A DNA stretch of 64,000 nucleotides from JBFJKD01 sp041601945 (GTDB lineage Bacteria > Pseudomonadota > Gammaproteobacteria > Pseudomonadales > Porticoccaceae), in the NCBI GenBank assembly GCA_041601945.1, contig JBFIHG010000004.1, positions 33,069 through 97,068 of the forward strand, written 5' to 3'. Below, piece after piece: positions 43,113-51,732 of this stretch. Made by a program: the position numbers and the translations under genes. The notes beneath the pieces are model-generated. The model was not told the DNA's origin. It did not search any database and saw only the letters and a list, made by a program, of their open reading frames with translations. Position 1 is the stretch's first letter. The number at the start of each line of letters is the position of its first letter.

Positions 43113-46100
43113 ATGACTCGCCCCGCAACTTACCCGGCACTGGAGGCCCTGCTGCCCCAGTGTATGAATGTGGATCGGCCGCGTTTTCTGAAAGAATTGC
43201 ACGCTCTGCAAACCGCGCAAGCCCGTGCCTCCAGACCTCAACCGTCTTCGCAGGCCACACCCCCTCAGGTCGGAAAAAATTCCTCCCGTGGGGCGGGTAA
43301 ACGCGACCCTGGGGCCAGTGGGTATGACTTACTAAGCACGCGCATGGAAGCGTCCGTCGCGCGTGCTCTGCAACGGCAAAAATCCTTACCCACCGTTAGT
43401 TACGCCACGAATTTGCCCGTAGTTGCCCAACGGCAACAGATTGCCGATACCATTGGCAAGCATCAGGTGGTGATTGTTTCCGGGGAAACCGGGTCGGGTA
43501 AAACTACTCAACTGCCGAAGATATGTCTGGAGCTGGGCCGTGGAGTAACGGGTTTGATTGGCCATACACAGCCACGTCGCATTGCCGCGTCCACGGTAGC
43601 CAGTCGCATCGCCGAGGAATTACAGGTGCCGTTAGGTAGCGCGGTCGGCTATCAGGTGCGGTTTCAGGACCAGTGTAGTGATCTTACTCTGGTTAAACTG
43701 ATGACCGATGGTATTTTGCTGGCAGAAATTCGCAGTGATCCGGATTTGCTGCGCTACGACACCTTGATTATTGACGAGGCTCACGAGCGTAGTCTGAATA
43801 TTGATTTTATCCTCGGTTACATTAAACAAATTCTACCCCGTCGCCCCGATCTCAAAGTGATTATCACCTCGGCAACTATCGATGTTCACAAATTTGCCGT
43901 ACATTTTGACGACGCGCCGGTGATTGCCGTAGCGGGGCGCACTTATCCCGTGGCACTCCGCTACCAGCCGCCCGCTACGGAAGAGGACCTGCCCGCTGCG
44001 GTGGTGTCCGCAGTGGAGGAATTACTGGCGTTACCGCAACGGGGCGACATTCTGGTGTTTGTGAGCGGCGAGCGGGAAATACGCGATGTCGCCCAGGCGT
44101 TGCGCAAGGCCGAGCTGCGCCATGTGGAAGTGCTACCCCTGTATGCGCGACTTGGGTTAAAGGATCAGCGCCGGGTGTTTCAGGCACATACAGGCACCCG
44201 CATCATTCTTGCAACGAATGTTGCCGAGACTTCGATTACCGTGCCTGGGGTACGCTATGTCGTGGATACGGGCTATGCGCGCGTTAGTCGCTATAGTTAT
44301 CGCACCAAGGTGCAGCGCCTGCCAATCGAGCCGATTTCCCAGGCCAGCGCGAATCAACGGGCGGGGCGCTGCGGTCGGCTCGCCGATGGTGTCTGCATCC
44401 GTTTGTATAGCGAGCAGGATTTTGCACAGCGCCCGGAGTTTTCCGATCCGGAAATTTTACGCACCAACTTGGCGGCGGTTATTTTACAAATGCTGCAATT
44501 TCGCGTGGGCGATGTGCGTCGTTTTCCGTTCGTCGACCCACCGGATAATCGTTTTATTAATGACGGGTACAATTTACTCGCCGAACTCGGTGCGGTGGAC
44601 AGTCGCGGGCAGCTCACTGATCTGGGGCGGCAGATGGCGCGCCTGCCGGTGGATCCGAAATTCGGACGCATGTTGCTGGCGGCTAATCGCGAAGGTTGTT
44701 TACGGGAGTTGTTGGTTATCGTCGCGGCGCTGAGTGTGCAGGATCCCCGCGAGCGACCGACAGAGAAGCGCCAGGCAGTGGATGAAAAACATCGGCAATG
44801 GGTTGACCCCGACTCCGATTTTTACACTCTATGGAACATGTGGACGTTTCTCGAAGCGCAGCGCCAGGCACTGAGCAAAAATCAGTTTGCCAGTTTATGT
44901 CGTCAATTATCAGTGTCCTATATGCGCATGCGCGAATGGCGGGAACTGCACCACCAGTTGCACATGAGCTGTCGCCAGGTAGGATTCCGAGACAACCACC
45001 AACCGCCGGATCGAGACAGTATCCATCGCGCTATGCTCAGTGGTTTGCTTGGAAATATCGGTTTTCGCCACGAGAATAACGAATATATGGGGGCGCGTAA
45101 TCGCAGATTCCACCTCTTTCCCGGATCCGGTCTGGCCAAAAAGCCGCCGAAGTGGATTATGGCAGGGGAGTTGATCGAAACCAGCCGCCTGTTCGCTCAC
45201 GGCTGTGCGCAGATTGATCCCCGTTGGTTGTCCACCATTGCCGCGCATCGCATCAAACGGGAGTACAGCGAACCCCATTACGTGCCCCGCAGTGGCCGTA
45301 TCATGGCCTACGAAAAACAGATGCTTTACGGGCTGGTAATAGCCGATCGGCGCAGTGTTGAGTTTGGCAAAGTTAATGCGTCGTTAGCGCGGCAGGTATT
45401 TATTCAGCAGGCGTTGGTGGAGGGACGCTACGGTGTGCAGGATCGCGGCACGGGACAGTTCGCCGCCCACAATCGTACGCTGGCGGAACATCTCGATGAT
45501 CTTGAGCAACGCATGCGACGTCGGGACATTGTGGCCGATGAGCAGGTCGTGTATCAGTTTTACGACGAACGTGTGCCACCAGAAATAACCAGCCTGGCGC
45601 AATTTGAATCATGGCGTAAAGGCGCGGAAACGACTAACCCCAACCTGCTTTACCTCGACAGCGCGCGACTGGCGGCGAATATGCCGGGTACTGAACAGGT
45701 TGCGCAATTTCCCACCAGTATCGACTGGCACGGGCACAGGTATTCCCTGAGTTATCGTTTCGAACCCGGTCATCCCATGGATGGTGTGAGTGTGCAGGTG
45801 CCACTGGCAATTCTGCATCAGGTGCCGGATGCGTTGTTTGACTGGTTGGTGCCTGGGTTGTTGCGGGACAAAGTGATCGCCATGCTCAAAACCTTACCCA
45901 AGCAATGGCGCAAACGCTGTGTGCCGCTACCGGATTATGCGGATCGAGCGCTGTCTGGCCTACTCCCACAGAACCGCCCATTGGCGGCGGCGCTCGGCGA
46001 CCAACTACAGAAATTGATCGGTGTAGCATTACCCGATGACTGCTGGCGGCTGGATAAACTGGACGCTTTTTATCGCATAAATTTTATACTTGTGGATGAG

Positions 46101-47087
46101 CAGGGGCAGGTGTTGTCGCACAGCAAAAACCTGAGAACGCTGCGCGATGCCTACCAGCGGCAAGTCGAGCAGGTGCTTAATAGCGAAGGTTCGTCCGCCG
46201 CTGAACTGACTACAACCGGCATCACTTCATGGAATTTCGAGGAATTGCCGGAGGTGGTTGTCGATATCAGGAACGGGCTGGAAATACGCAGTTATCCGGC
46301 GTTGGTGGATACTGGCGATAGCGTGGCCATTGAATTGCGGGATAATCCCACGCTTGCCGAATACGAATCCAGACGGGGTGTGGTGCGCCTCGCGGTCATT
46401 TACAGGGAAAAAGCAGAGCGCCGCTGGCGCAAGCAGTTGTGTCGCGGCAGTGAGCTGCTGTTTGCTAACGCGAAATTACCCCCTTTTGAAACGCTGACGG
46501 CGGATCTAATTTACGCGGTGTATCGCCACGGCTGTTTCGATGGGCAACCATTACCCAGGTCGGAGCAGGCGTTTAACCGGTGTCTGGATCGCGGCGCGGG
46601 TGCTACTGGTGCGCTGGCCCTCGAGTTGGAACAACTGCTTGGCGCGCAGGCCAACGCCCTTGTGGAGTTGTATGCGTTGCTGCGGGCACGGGAGCCGCAA
46701 TTTCCCCAGGCGGTAGCGGATTGTCGGGTCCAGATGGCGGCACTGTTCGCGCTGGGCTTTTTGAAGGAGATCAGTTTTTTCTGGTTGCGCCAGATGGAAC
46801 GCTATGTGCGCGCCGCGCTCACGCGATTTGAGCGATTGCCACAGCGAGTAGCACATGATCAGGCAGTGACGGCGGAGTTGCTGGAGTTCATACAAGTGGC
46901 TGGAGAGCTTGCGGGCCGCAACCAGGAATTTCCTCTGGTGATCTCGCTGGAAGTGGAGAAATTGCGTTTTATGATTGAGGAGTACCGGGTTTCGGTGTAT
47001 GCGCAAGCGTTGAAAACCGCCGTACCCGTGTCCCTCAAGCGCTTGCAGGACCAGCGGGAGCGCATCGCAGCTATGCTTGTGCAGTAA
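43113..47087 (+). CDS. hrpA: ATP-dependent RNA helicase HrpA
   Basis: HrpA is a DEAH-box helicase that rescues stalled or collided ribosomes in E. coli. The 1324-residue protein is family length. It contains motif I GETGSGKTTQLP (about residue 125), motif Ia TQPRRIAAS, motif II IIDEAHERS, motif III ITSATID and motif VI QRAGRCGR. Winged-helix/HA2/OB regions and a long DUF3418 C-terminal domain follow. ATG 43113 lies 15 bases after the VWA gene stop; whether the two are co-transcribed is unclear. Confidence 0.96.
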   Translation: MTRPATYPALEALLPQCMNVDRPRFLKELHALQTAQARASRPQPSSQATPPQVGKNSSRGAGKRDPGASGYDLLSTRMEASVARALQRQKSLPTVSYATNLPVVAQRQQIADTIGKHQVVIVSGETGSGKTTQLPKICLELGRGVTGLIGHTQPRRIAASTVASRIAEELQVPLGSAVGYQVRFQDQCSDLTLVKLMTDGILLAEIRSDPDLLRYDTLIIDEAHERSLNIDFILGYIKQILPRRPDLKVIITSATIDVHKFAVHFDDAPVIAVAGRTYPVALRYQPPATEEDLPAAVVSAVEELLALPQRGDILVFVSGEREIRDVAQALRKAELRHVEVLPLYARLGLKDQRRVFQAHTGTRIILATNVAETSITVPGVRYVVDTGYARVSRYSYRTKVQRLPIEPISQASANQRAGRCGRLADGVCIRLYSEQDFAQRPEFSDPEILRTNLAAVILQMLQFRVGDVRRFPFVDPPDNRFINDGYNLLAELGAVDSRGQLTDLGRQMARLPVDPKFGRMLLAANREGCLRELLVIVAALSVQDPRERPTEKRQAVDEKHRQWVDPDSDFYTLWNMWTFLEAQRQALSKNQFASLCRQLSVSYMRMREWRELHHQLHMSCRQVGFRDNHQPPDRDSIHRAMLSGLLGNIGFRHENNEYMGARNRRFHLFPGSGLAKKPPKWIMAGELIETSRLFAHGCAQIDPRWLSTIAAHRIKREYSEPHYVPRSGRIMAYEKQMLYGLVIADRRSVEFGKVNASLARQVFIQQALVEGRYGVQDRGTGQFAAHNRTLAEHLDDLEQRMRRRDIVADEQVVYQFYDERVPPEITSLAQFESWRKGAETTNPNLLYLDSARLAANMPGTEQVAQFPTSIDWHGHRYSLSYRFEPGHPMDGVSVQVPLAILHQVPDALFDWLVPGLLRDKVIAMLKTLPKQWRKRCVPLPDYADRALSGLLPQNRPLAAALGDQLQKLIGVALPDDCWRLDKLDAFYRINFILVDEQGQVLSHSKNLRTLRDAYQRQVEQVLNSEGSSAAELTTTGITSWNFEELPEVVVDIRNGLEIRSYPALVDTGDSVAIELRDNPTLAEYESRRGVVRLAVIYREKAERRWRKQLCRGSELLFANAKLPPFETLTADLIYAVYRHGCFDGQPLPRSEQAFNRCLDRGAGATGALALELEQLLGAQANALVELYALLRAREPQFPQAVADCRVQMAALFALGFLKEISFFWLRQMERYVRAALTRFERLPQRVAHDQAVTAELLEFIQVAGELAGRNQEFPLVISLEVEKLRFMIEEYRVSVYAQALKTAVPVSLKRLQDQRERIAAMLVQ

Positions 47088-47160
47088 GAAACCTGTTGCA
47101 TGGGGGGCACTTCTGCAGAGGGTTACGTACAGGGGAGATTGTTAGAATTTCGTGTAATAT

Positions 47161-47190
47161 GGAAACTTACCCTGCTTAGTCGGGTCATAA
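47161..47190 (+). promoter_or_regulatory. ECF-sigma-like promoter of hvfABC
   Basis: GGAAACTT (47161-47168) matches the GGAAC/ACTT class of ECF -35 elements. It is followed after 16 bases by TCATAA (47185-47190), which fits the TCnnA -10 pattern, with GTC at 47184-47186. It lies about 115 bases upstream of the precursor start. Related hvf/buf operons in other bacteria are known to be driven by ECF sigma factors; no sigma gene is in this window. Confidence 0.55.
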
Positions 47191-47305
47191 AACCCAGTCT
47201 GCATTTATTCAGGCTATTATGGGATAAAACATCTGCGCAACCTTATCCGCGAACGTTCCGTCAATCGTGGTCAACCAAAGTACGACATGTAACAGGAGAG
47301 TAACC

Positions 47306-47650
47306 ATGGCAAAACATACCGTTAAACCCCTTGCACTGGCAGTTGGTGCCGCTTTTATGACATCTTTGGCACTGGGTTCTATGGCCCACGCCGCGCAAAA
47401 CCCGTTCCAGGTCACTGAATTGAGCGCGGGTTATAACCTCGCTGCCAAGGACGCTGAAGGTAAATGCGGCGAAGGCAAGTGCGGCGAAGGCAAGTGCGGT
47501 GCAGACAAAGCCAAAACTGCTGAAACTAAAGGTGCCGCGGAAGGGACCTGTGGCGAGGATCACGCCAAGGCTAAAGAAGGAGCCTGCGGAGAAGACAAGG
47601 CAGCTGCCAAGGCCACGGAAGAAGGCAAATGTGGCGCTAAAAGCGAATAA
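47306..47650 (+). CDS. hvfA: HvfA-type RiPP metallophore precursor with six EGxCG motifs
   Basis: A 114-residue precursor peptide. Residues 1-30 form a signal peptide (KPLALAVGAAFMTSLALG...AHAA) and 31-50 a short conserved segment (NPFQVTELSAGYNL). The Cys-rich core follows. All six cysteines (54, 59, 64, 82, 94, 109) sit in EGxCG motifs: EGKCG three times in tandem, then EGTCG, EGACG and EGKCG. The family is known: MNIO enzymes convert EGKCG cysteines to oxazolone-thioamide groups that bind copper. ATG 47306 has AGGAG at 47294-47298. It is first gene of the operon, followed by the MNIO enzyme after 20 bases. Confidence 0.92.
   Translation: MAKHTVKPLALAVGAAFMTSLALGSMAHAAQNPFQVTELSAGYNLAAKDAEGKCGEGKCGEGKCGADKAKTAETKGAAEGTCGEDHAKAKEGACGEDKAAAKATEEGKCGAKSE
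47456..47500 (+). repeat. Three tandem 15-bp repeats encoding EGKCG
   Basis: Three head-to-tail 15-base units (47456-47470, 47471-47485, 47486-47500) each encode Glu-Gly-Lys-Cys-Gly. The second and third differ at one base and the first at two synonymous sites. The array can expand or contract by slippage, changing the number of modification sites without shifting frame. Confidence 0.85.
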
Positions 47651-47670
47651 GTTTTCGCTATTCATCCACA

Positions 47671-48546
47671 ATGCAACAATCGCCTGCTATAAACGGGGCT
47701 GGGTTGGGGTTGCGGCGGGCGCTACTGGGCCCGCTGCTAACTCTGACGCCCGGCAGTGTCGATTTTATGGAAGTCGCACCGGAAAACTGGATTCGAGTGG
47801 GCGGGCGTTTCGGGCGGCAGTTTCGCGCCTATACAGAACGTTATCCGTTCGTTTGTCACGGTCTGTCCCTGTCCCTCGGTTCTCCGGCGCCCCTGGACTG
47901 GGAACTGCTGCGGGACATCAAAGAATTTATTGCTGAACACAACATACGCTGCTATTCGGAACATTTAAGTTACTGCAGCGATGCAGGTCATCTGTACGAT
48001 CTGATGCCGATACCCTTCACCGAAGAAGCGATCACGTACGTTGCCGCACGTATTCGCCAGGTTCAGGATTTTCTGGGCCAGCGCATCGCCATCGAAAATG
48101 TTTCCTATTACGCCTCCCCTGAGCGGTGCCTGACTGAAGCACAATTTATCAACGGGGTTCTAGATGAGGCGGATTGCGAGTTGTTGCTCGACGTCAATAA
48201 TATTTACGTGAATAGTGTTAATCATGGCTACGACGCCAGCGAGTTTCTGGCTGCGTTGCCGGGGGAGCGTATCGCCTATGGGCACGTGGCGGGGCACTAT
48301 TGCGAAGCGCCCGATTTGCGGGTGGATACCCACGGGGCGGATGTGATCGAACCGGTGTGGTCGTTGCTCGAGCAGGCCTACGCACGCTTTGGGGTGTTTC
48401 CCACCTTGCTGGAACGGGATTTTAATTTTCCGCCGGTGGCAGATATGGAAATTGAAGTGGCACGGGTTAGAACCTTACAGGGCCAGTTAAAAGAAACCGG
48501 TAGCGCACCACCGCCAGCGTGCACTGCACTGGCGACAATGTCGTGA
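47671..48546 (+). CDS. hvfB: DUF692 multinuclear non-heme iron oxidase (MNIO), HvfB/BufB type
   Basis: MNIO enzymes use two or three irons to oxidise cysteines in RiPP precursors. The 291-residue protein has the family's metal-ligand segments: FMEVAPENWI, VCHGLSLSLGS, CYSEHLSYCSD and IENVSYYASP. LLLDVNNIYVNSVNHGYD, GHVAGHY, VDTHGADVIEPVW and LLERDFNFPP complete the set. It lies between precursor and partner gene, so its substrate is very likely the adjacent EGxCG peptide. ATG 47671 has no strong ribosome site, but position and conservation support it. Confidence 0.93.
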   Translation: MQQSPAINGAGLGLRRALLGPLLTLTPGSVDFMEVAPENWIRVGGRFGRQFRAYTERYPFVCHGLSLSLGSPAPLDWELLRDIKEFIAEHNIRCYSEHLSYCSDAGHLYDLMPIPFTEEAITYVAARIRQVQDFLGQRIAIENVSYYASPERCLTEAQFINGVLDEADCELLLDVNNIYVNSVNHGYDASEFLAALPGERIAYGHVAGHYCEAPDLRVDTHGADVIEPVWSLLEQAYARFGVFPTLLERDFNFPPVADMEIEVARVRTLQGQLKETGSAPPPACTALATMS

Positions 48547-48564
48547 TAGCGTGGGACAGGGACC

Positions 48565-49341
48565 ATGAGTGCCGTTGAAGCATTGCGCGCAGCGCAAGAT
48601 ATCTTCACCAGACATGTGCGCGACCCGGATAATTGCCCCGCTCCCGAGGGTATTGAAGATCGCCGTATGGCAATCTATCGCGAGCTAATTTACAACAACA
48701 TCGAGGGTTTTCTCAGCAGCGGATTTCCCGTTCTACGCAGCTTGCTGGACACGCCCAGGTGGCACCGCCTGGTGCGGGATTTTATTCGGCTGCACCGGTG
48801 TCACACGCCATTATTTCTCGAGATCAGTCAGGAGTTCCTGCGCTTTTTACAGGATGGCGGGGCCGAGTCGCATCCTGAGCTGCCGTTTATTCTTGAGCTG
48901 GCCCATTACGAGTGGGTTGAGCTGGCGCTGGACGTATCCCCTGAGGAATTTCCCGAATCAGGTGTCGCAACAGATGGCGATTTACTGGCGGGTCGACCGG
49001 TAGTATCCCCACTAGCGTGGCGACTGTGCTATCAGTACCCCGTGCAATTGATCGGCCCCGCGTATCAACCGGCCGCGCTGCCAGCATCCCCCACGTATTT
49101 AATTGTTTATCGCAATCGCGATCAACAGGTGCGCTTTCTCGAAAGTAATGCGGTTACAGTCCGTCTGTTACAACTGCTTGAAGATGGCCAGTCAACCGGA
49201 CAGGAGGCATTGCAAACCATTGCGGCTGAGATGCAAGTAGCGGATGTGGCTGCTATTGTCGAAAACGGGCGAGGTACACTTGAGCAGTTGCGCAATCTGG
49301 ATATTTTATGTGGTATCGCGATCGCGAGCCCGTGCGCTTAA
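48565..49341 (+). CDS. hvfC: DUF2063 MNIO partner protein, HvfC/BufC type
   Basis: HvfC/BufC proteins form a complex with the MNIO and bind the precursor leader through an N-terminal DUF2063 domain. This 258-residue protein has that domain at about 5-100 (RRMAIYRELIYNNIEGFLSSGFPVL and HTPLFLEISQEFL) and a smaller C-terminal domain. ATG 48565 is preceded by GGGACAGGGAC, 18 bases after hvfB. The DoxX-like hvfD seen in some operons is not found after it. Confidence 0.92.
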   Translation: MSAVEALRAAQDIFTRHVRDPDNCPAPEGIEDRRMAIYRELIYNNIEGFLSSGFPVLRSLLDTPRWHRLVRDFIRLHRCHTPLFLEISQEFLRFLQDGGAESHPELPFILELAHYEWVELALDVSPEEFPESGVATDGDLLAGRPVVSPLAWRLCYQYPVQLIGPAYQPAALPASPTYLIVYRNRDQQVRFLESNAVTVRLLQLLEDGQSTGQEALQTIAAEMQVADVAAIVENGRGTLEQLRNLDILCGIAIASPCA

Positions 49342-49375
49342 TCATCCTTAACGGCATCTGTTAACTGCCATTTGT

Positions 49376-49408
49376 CTGTCATAGATTCGTCACCATCCTG
49401 CCACAGTA
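49376..49408 (+). promoter_or_regulatory. Three-repeat Pho box
   Basis: Three consecutive 11-base units, CTGTCATAGAT (49376-49386), TCGTCACCATC (49387-49397) and CTGCCACAGTA (49398-49408), match the PhoB direct-repeat pattern CTGTCAT-N4. A CACAAT box at 49415-49420, 6 bases further on, would be the -10 element. The site lies about 70 bases before a start codon with a good ribosome site, so it is positioned to control the remnant gene below under phosphate limitation. Confidence 0.7.
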
Positions 49409-49478
49409 ATTTTTCACAATACCCCCGGTGCAGACAAAGGAATCGTCGATCCCATCAATCTGCAACGAGGGAGTAGCA

Positions 49479-49633
49479 ATGAAAAAAATAGCGATAACGA
49501 TGGCCATTGGGGCTGCGGGCGCACTGAACGCTCAGGCGGACACGGTGAAAATGGACTGATGCGCCTGGATCAGGGGTTCGACGGCAAGGACGATGGGGAC
49601 GCGAGCGTGGCGCGCCTGCAGTTAGCTTTTTAA
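49479..49633 (+). pseudogene. Collapsed outer-membrane protein gene (possible phosphate porin remnant)
   Basis: The ATG at 49479 has a good site (GAGGGAG) and encodes a typical signal peptide, MKKIAITMAIGAAGALNAQADTV-like, then meets TGA after 26 codons. In another frame the following DNA reads DGKDDGDASVARLQLAF and stops at 49631-49633. An Asp-rich loop followed by a terminal strand ending in Phe is the usual end of an outer-membrane barrel. Only the two ends remain; about a thousand bases seem to be missing between them. The upstream Pho box suggests a phosphate-regulated porin (OprO/OprP type). That identity is inference. Confidence 0.6.
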
Positions 49634-49775
49634 TCAAATCTGGGAAATCCCACACAACTAGCCCCTTCCGCACGACGGTGGAGGGTGCGAGTCCCTGTAT
49701 CTTCGTCTAAACTCTTTGTATAAAATAGCCTGAATACGCCGTCTAGAGCATTACAGAGAAAACCAGGGGGAGCCA

Positions 49776-50486
49776 GTGGGCCGATCTATTTATAGTCTCG
49801 TAGCAGCGATAGTTACCGCATTTATGTGTGCCTCGGCATTTGCCGAGCAGTCCGATACGCGGCAAGACCCTATTGAGGGTGTCAACCGGGCGGTGTTCGC
49901 ATTCAACGAAACGGCTGACCGTTTTGTTCTTAAACCCCTGGCGACGGGCTACCACTATGTAACGCCTGATCCGGTGGAGAGCGGCATCAACCGGATGTTT
50001 AACAATGCCGGGGAGATCGTCAATATCGCGAACGACCTGCTGCAGGCCAAGTTTGCTCGCGCCGGAACGGATACCGGTCGTTTTTTGATCAACTCGACCA
50101 TCGGCCTGGCAGGTTTTTTTGATGTTGCCAGTAACCTGGGTCTGACCGCTAATGAAGGCGAGGACTTTGGCCAGACGCTGGGTTACTGGGGGGTTGGGGA
50201 AGGGGCCTACATTGTTTTGCCGCTGTTTGGACCCAGCACGGTGCGCGATGCACCTGGACTGGTGGTGGACAGTTTCCTGAATCCGATTAGCGAGATTGAT
50301 CACGTGCCGACCCGCAACCAGATCTATGGCGCACAGGCCATTTCGACAAGAGCTCAGTTGCTGGAAGCTGAAAAACTGATTCATGGCGATAAATACATTT
50401 TCATCCGCGATGCCTATTTGCAACGTCGCCGCCATCTGGTGAGCGATGGTACGGTCGAGGATGATTTCGGCGATGACTACTATTAA
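49776..50486 (+). CDS. mlaA: MlaA (VacJ) family phospholipid transport protein
   Basis: MlaA sits in the outer membrane with porins and removes mislocalised phospholipids to the MlaC shuttle. The 236-residue protein has the VacJ signatures DPIEGVNRAVFAFNE, FLINSTIGLAGFFDVA, GEDFGQTLGYWGVGEGAYIVLPLFGPSTVRDA. The N-terminal signal (about 1-23) ends CASAFAEQ. The only Cys is preceded by AFM, which is not a normal lipobox, so lipidation is doubtful. The start is GTG 49776 after AGGGGGA. A TATAAAAT box at 49719-49726 may be its promoter. Confidence 0.93.
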   Translation: MGRSIYSLVAAIVTAFMCASAFAEQSDTRQDPIEGVNRAVFAFNETADRFVLKPLATGYHYVTPDPVESGINRMFNNAGEIVNIANDLLQAKFARAGTDTGRFLINSTIGLAGFFDVASNLGLTANEGEDFGQTLGYWGVGEGAYIVLPLFGPSTVRDAPGLVVDSFLNPISEIDHVPTRNQIYGAQAISTRAQLLEAEKLIHGDKYIFIRDAYLQRRRHLVSDGTVEDDFGDDYY

Positions 50487-50529
50487 TCGGTAGCCATTCG
50501 ACAGCCCTTTCCGTCTACACGGGTTATCT

Positions 50530-51732
50530 ATGGCAGGGGGACGCAAGCGCGTCATGTTGATTGCAACCGATCAACAGCGATGCCAACAGTGGGAAAAATA
50601 TCTCCGCGCCTCAGACTGTCAGATACTGACGGTGGCCGGCACCGATGAGGCTGTTGAACAAATTTCCGAGTACCTCCCGGTACTAATGTTCATCCATATC
50701 GATATGGACACCGGTATCCATGTGGCCGATGTGGATGAAAACTTCGCACAACGCTGCCGTGATTCGGGGTTGGCTGTTATTCCTATTCTTACGCACCCTT
50801 CTGCAGATGATGTTGCCGCGAGCTTTCGCCGTGGAGCAGTCGACGTATTGATCGAACCTTTTAATCAAGAAGACTTAAACGCGGCTGTGGCACGCGCCGG
50901 AGGCTTCAAGGATCTGTATCAGCAGAATATGGATTTTCGCAGGCAGCTGGAACGGGCTAATCGGGATTTGCGAGAGAACATTAGTATCCTGCGTATGGAT
51001 CAGATCGCCGGGCGACAGGTGCAACAGAATATGTTGCCAGAGACGCCGCTGCGCCACGGTGAGTACGAGATAGCCCACCGCATTATTCCGTCTCTATATC
51101 TCAGTGGTGATTTTGTCGGTTACAACATTTTGTTTGACCGTTATCTGTTGTTTTACTTTGCCGACGTTTCCGGCCACGGGGCGTCGTCGGCGTTTGTGAC
51201 GGTGATGCTCGGCTTTATTCTCAGGCGTATTTTGCGCCGTCATCTTGCAGAAAACGATTTCAAAGCATTGGCGCGGGCACCGGAAGGATTTGTCGAACAT
51301 ATTAATAGACAGATACTGGCGATGGGCCTGGATAAACATTTGACCATATTTGCCGGTTCCATCGATATGGAACGCAATATGTTGCGCTATACAGTCGGTG
51401 CGCAACTGCCGATGCCGGTGTTTGTGGACGGCAACGATGCCCGATTTTTAGGTGGCAGCGGTAAGCCGGTAGGTCTTTTTCCGGACGCGTCCTGGGACGT
51501 GGAAGAGATTGCCCTGCCAGAACGCTTCGCGCTCGTAGTGGCATCAGATGGGGTGCTCGACTGCCTGCCGGGGACAACCATGCAACAGAAGGAGGAGAAA
51601 CTTCTGGCCGCAGCCTCCCGCTGCGGTATGCAGCACGAGTTACTCCTTGCTGAACTGGGAATTAACGACATTAAAGAAGCGCCGGATGATGTGTCGGTCA
51701 TGACTGTGACGCGAGGCGGGCAGGGTGGATAA
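50530..51732 (+). CDS. Receiver-like domain fused to PP2C/SpoIIE phosphatase
   Basis: A 400-residue protein with an N-terminal receiver fold (about 6-125), a coiled linker (about 135-170) and a PP2C-type SpoIIE phosphatase domain (about 185-400). The phosphatase domain includes SGDFVGYNILFDRYLLFYFADVSGHGASSAFVTVML and ASDGVLDCLPG. It should dephosphorylate the STAS protein encoded next (8-base overlap), a partner-switching module like HsbR-HsbA. The receiver looks degenerate: the phospho-acceptor position reads H (LMFIHIDM) and the conserved Lys reads E (IEPFN). The phosphatase metal aspartates are present. Confidence 0.92.
   Translation: MAGGRKRVMLIATDQQRCQQWEKYLRASDCQILTVAGTDEAVEQISEYLPVLMFIHIDMDTGIHVADVDENFAQRCRDSGLAVIPILTHPSADDVAASFRRGAVDVLIEPFNQEDLNAAVARAGGFKDLYQQNMDFRRQLERANRDLRENISILRMDQIAGRQVQQNMLPETPLRHGEYEIAHRIIPSLYLSGDFVGYNILFDRYLLFYFADVSGHGASSAFVTVMLGFILRRILRRHLAENDFKALARAPEGFVEHINRQILAMGLDKHLTIFAGSIDMERNMLRYTVGAQLPMPVFVDGNDARFLGGSGKPVGLFPDASWDVEEIALPERFALVVASDGVLDCLPGTTMQQKEEKLLAAASRCGMQHELLLAELGINDIKEAPDDVSVMTVTRGGQGG

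Noticed and set aside
49634..49775. Possible small RNA or intrinsic terminator between the porin remnant and mlaA
   Set aside because: Only short imperfect inverted repeats are seen, with no T-run and no known RNA motif.
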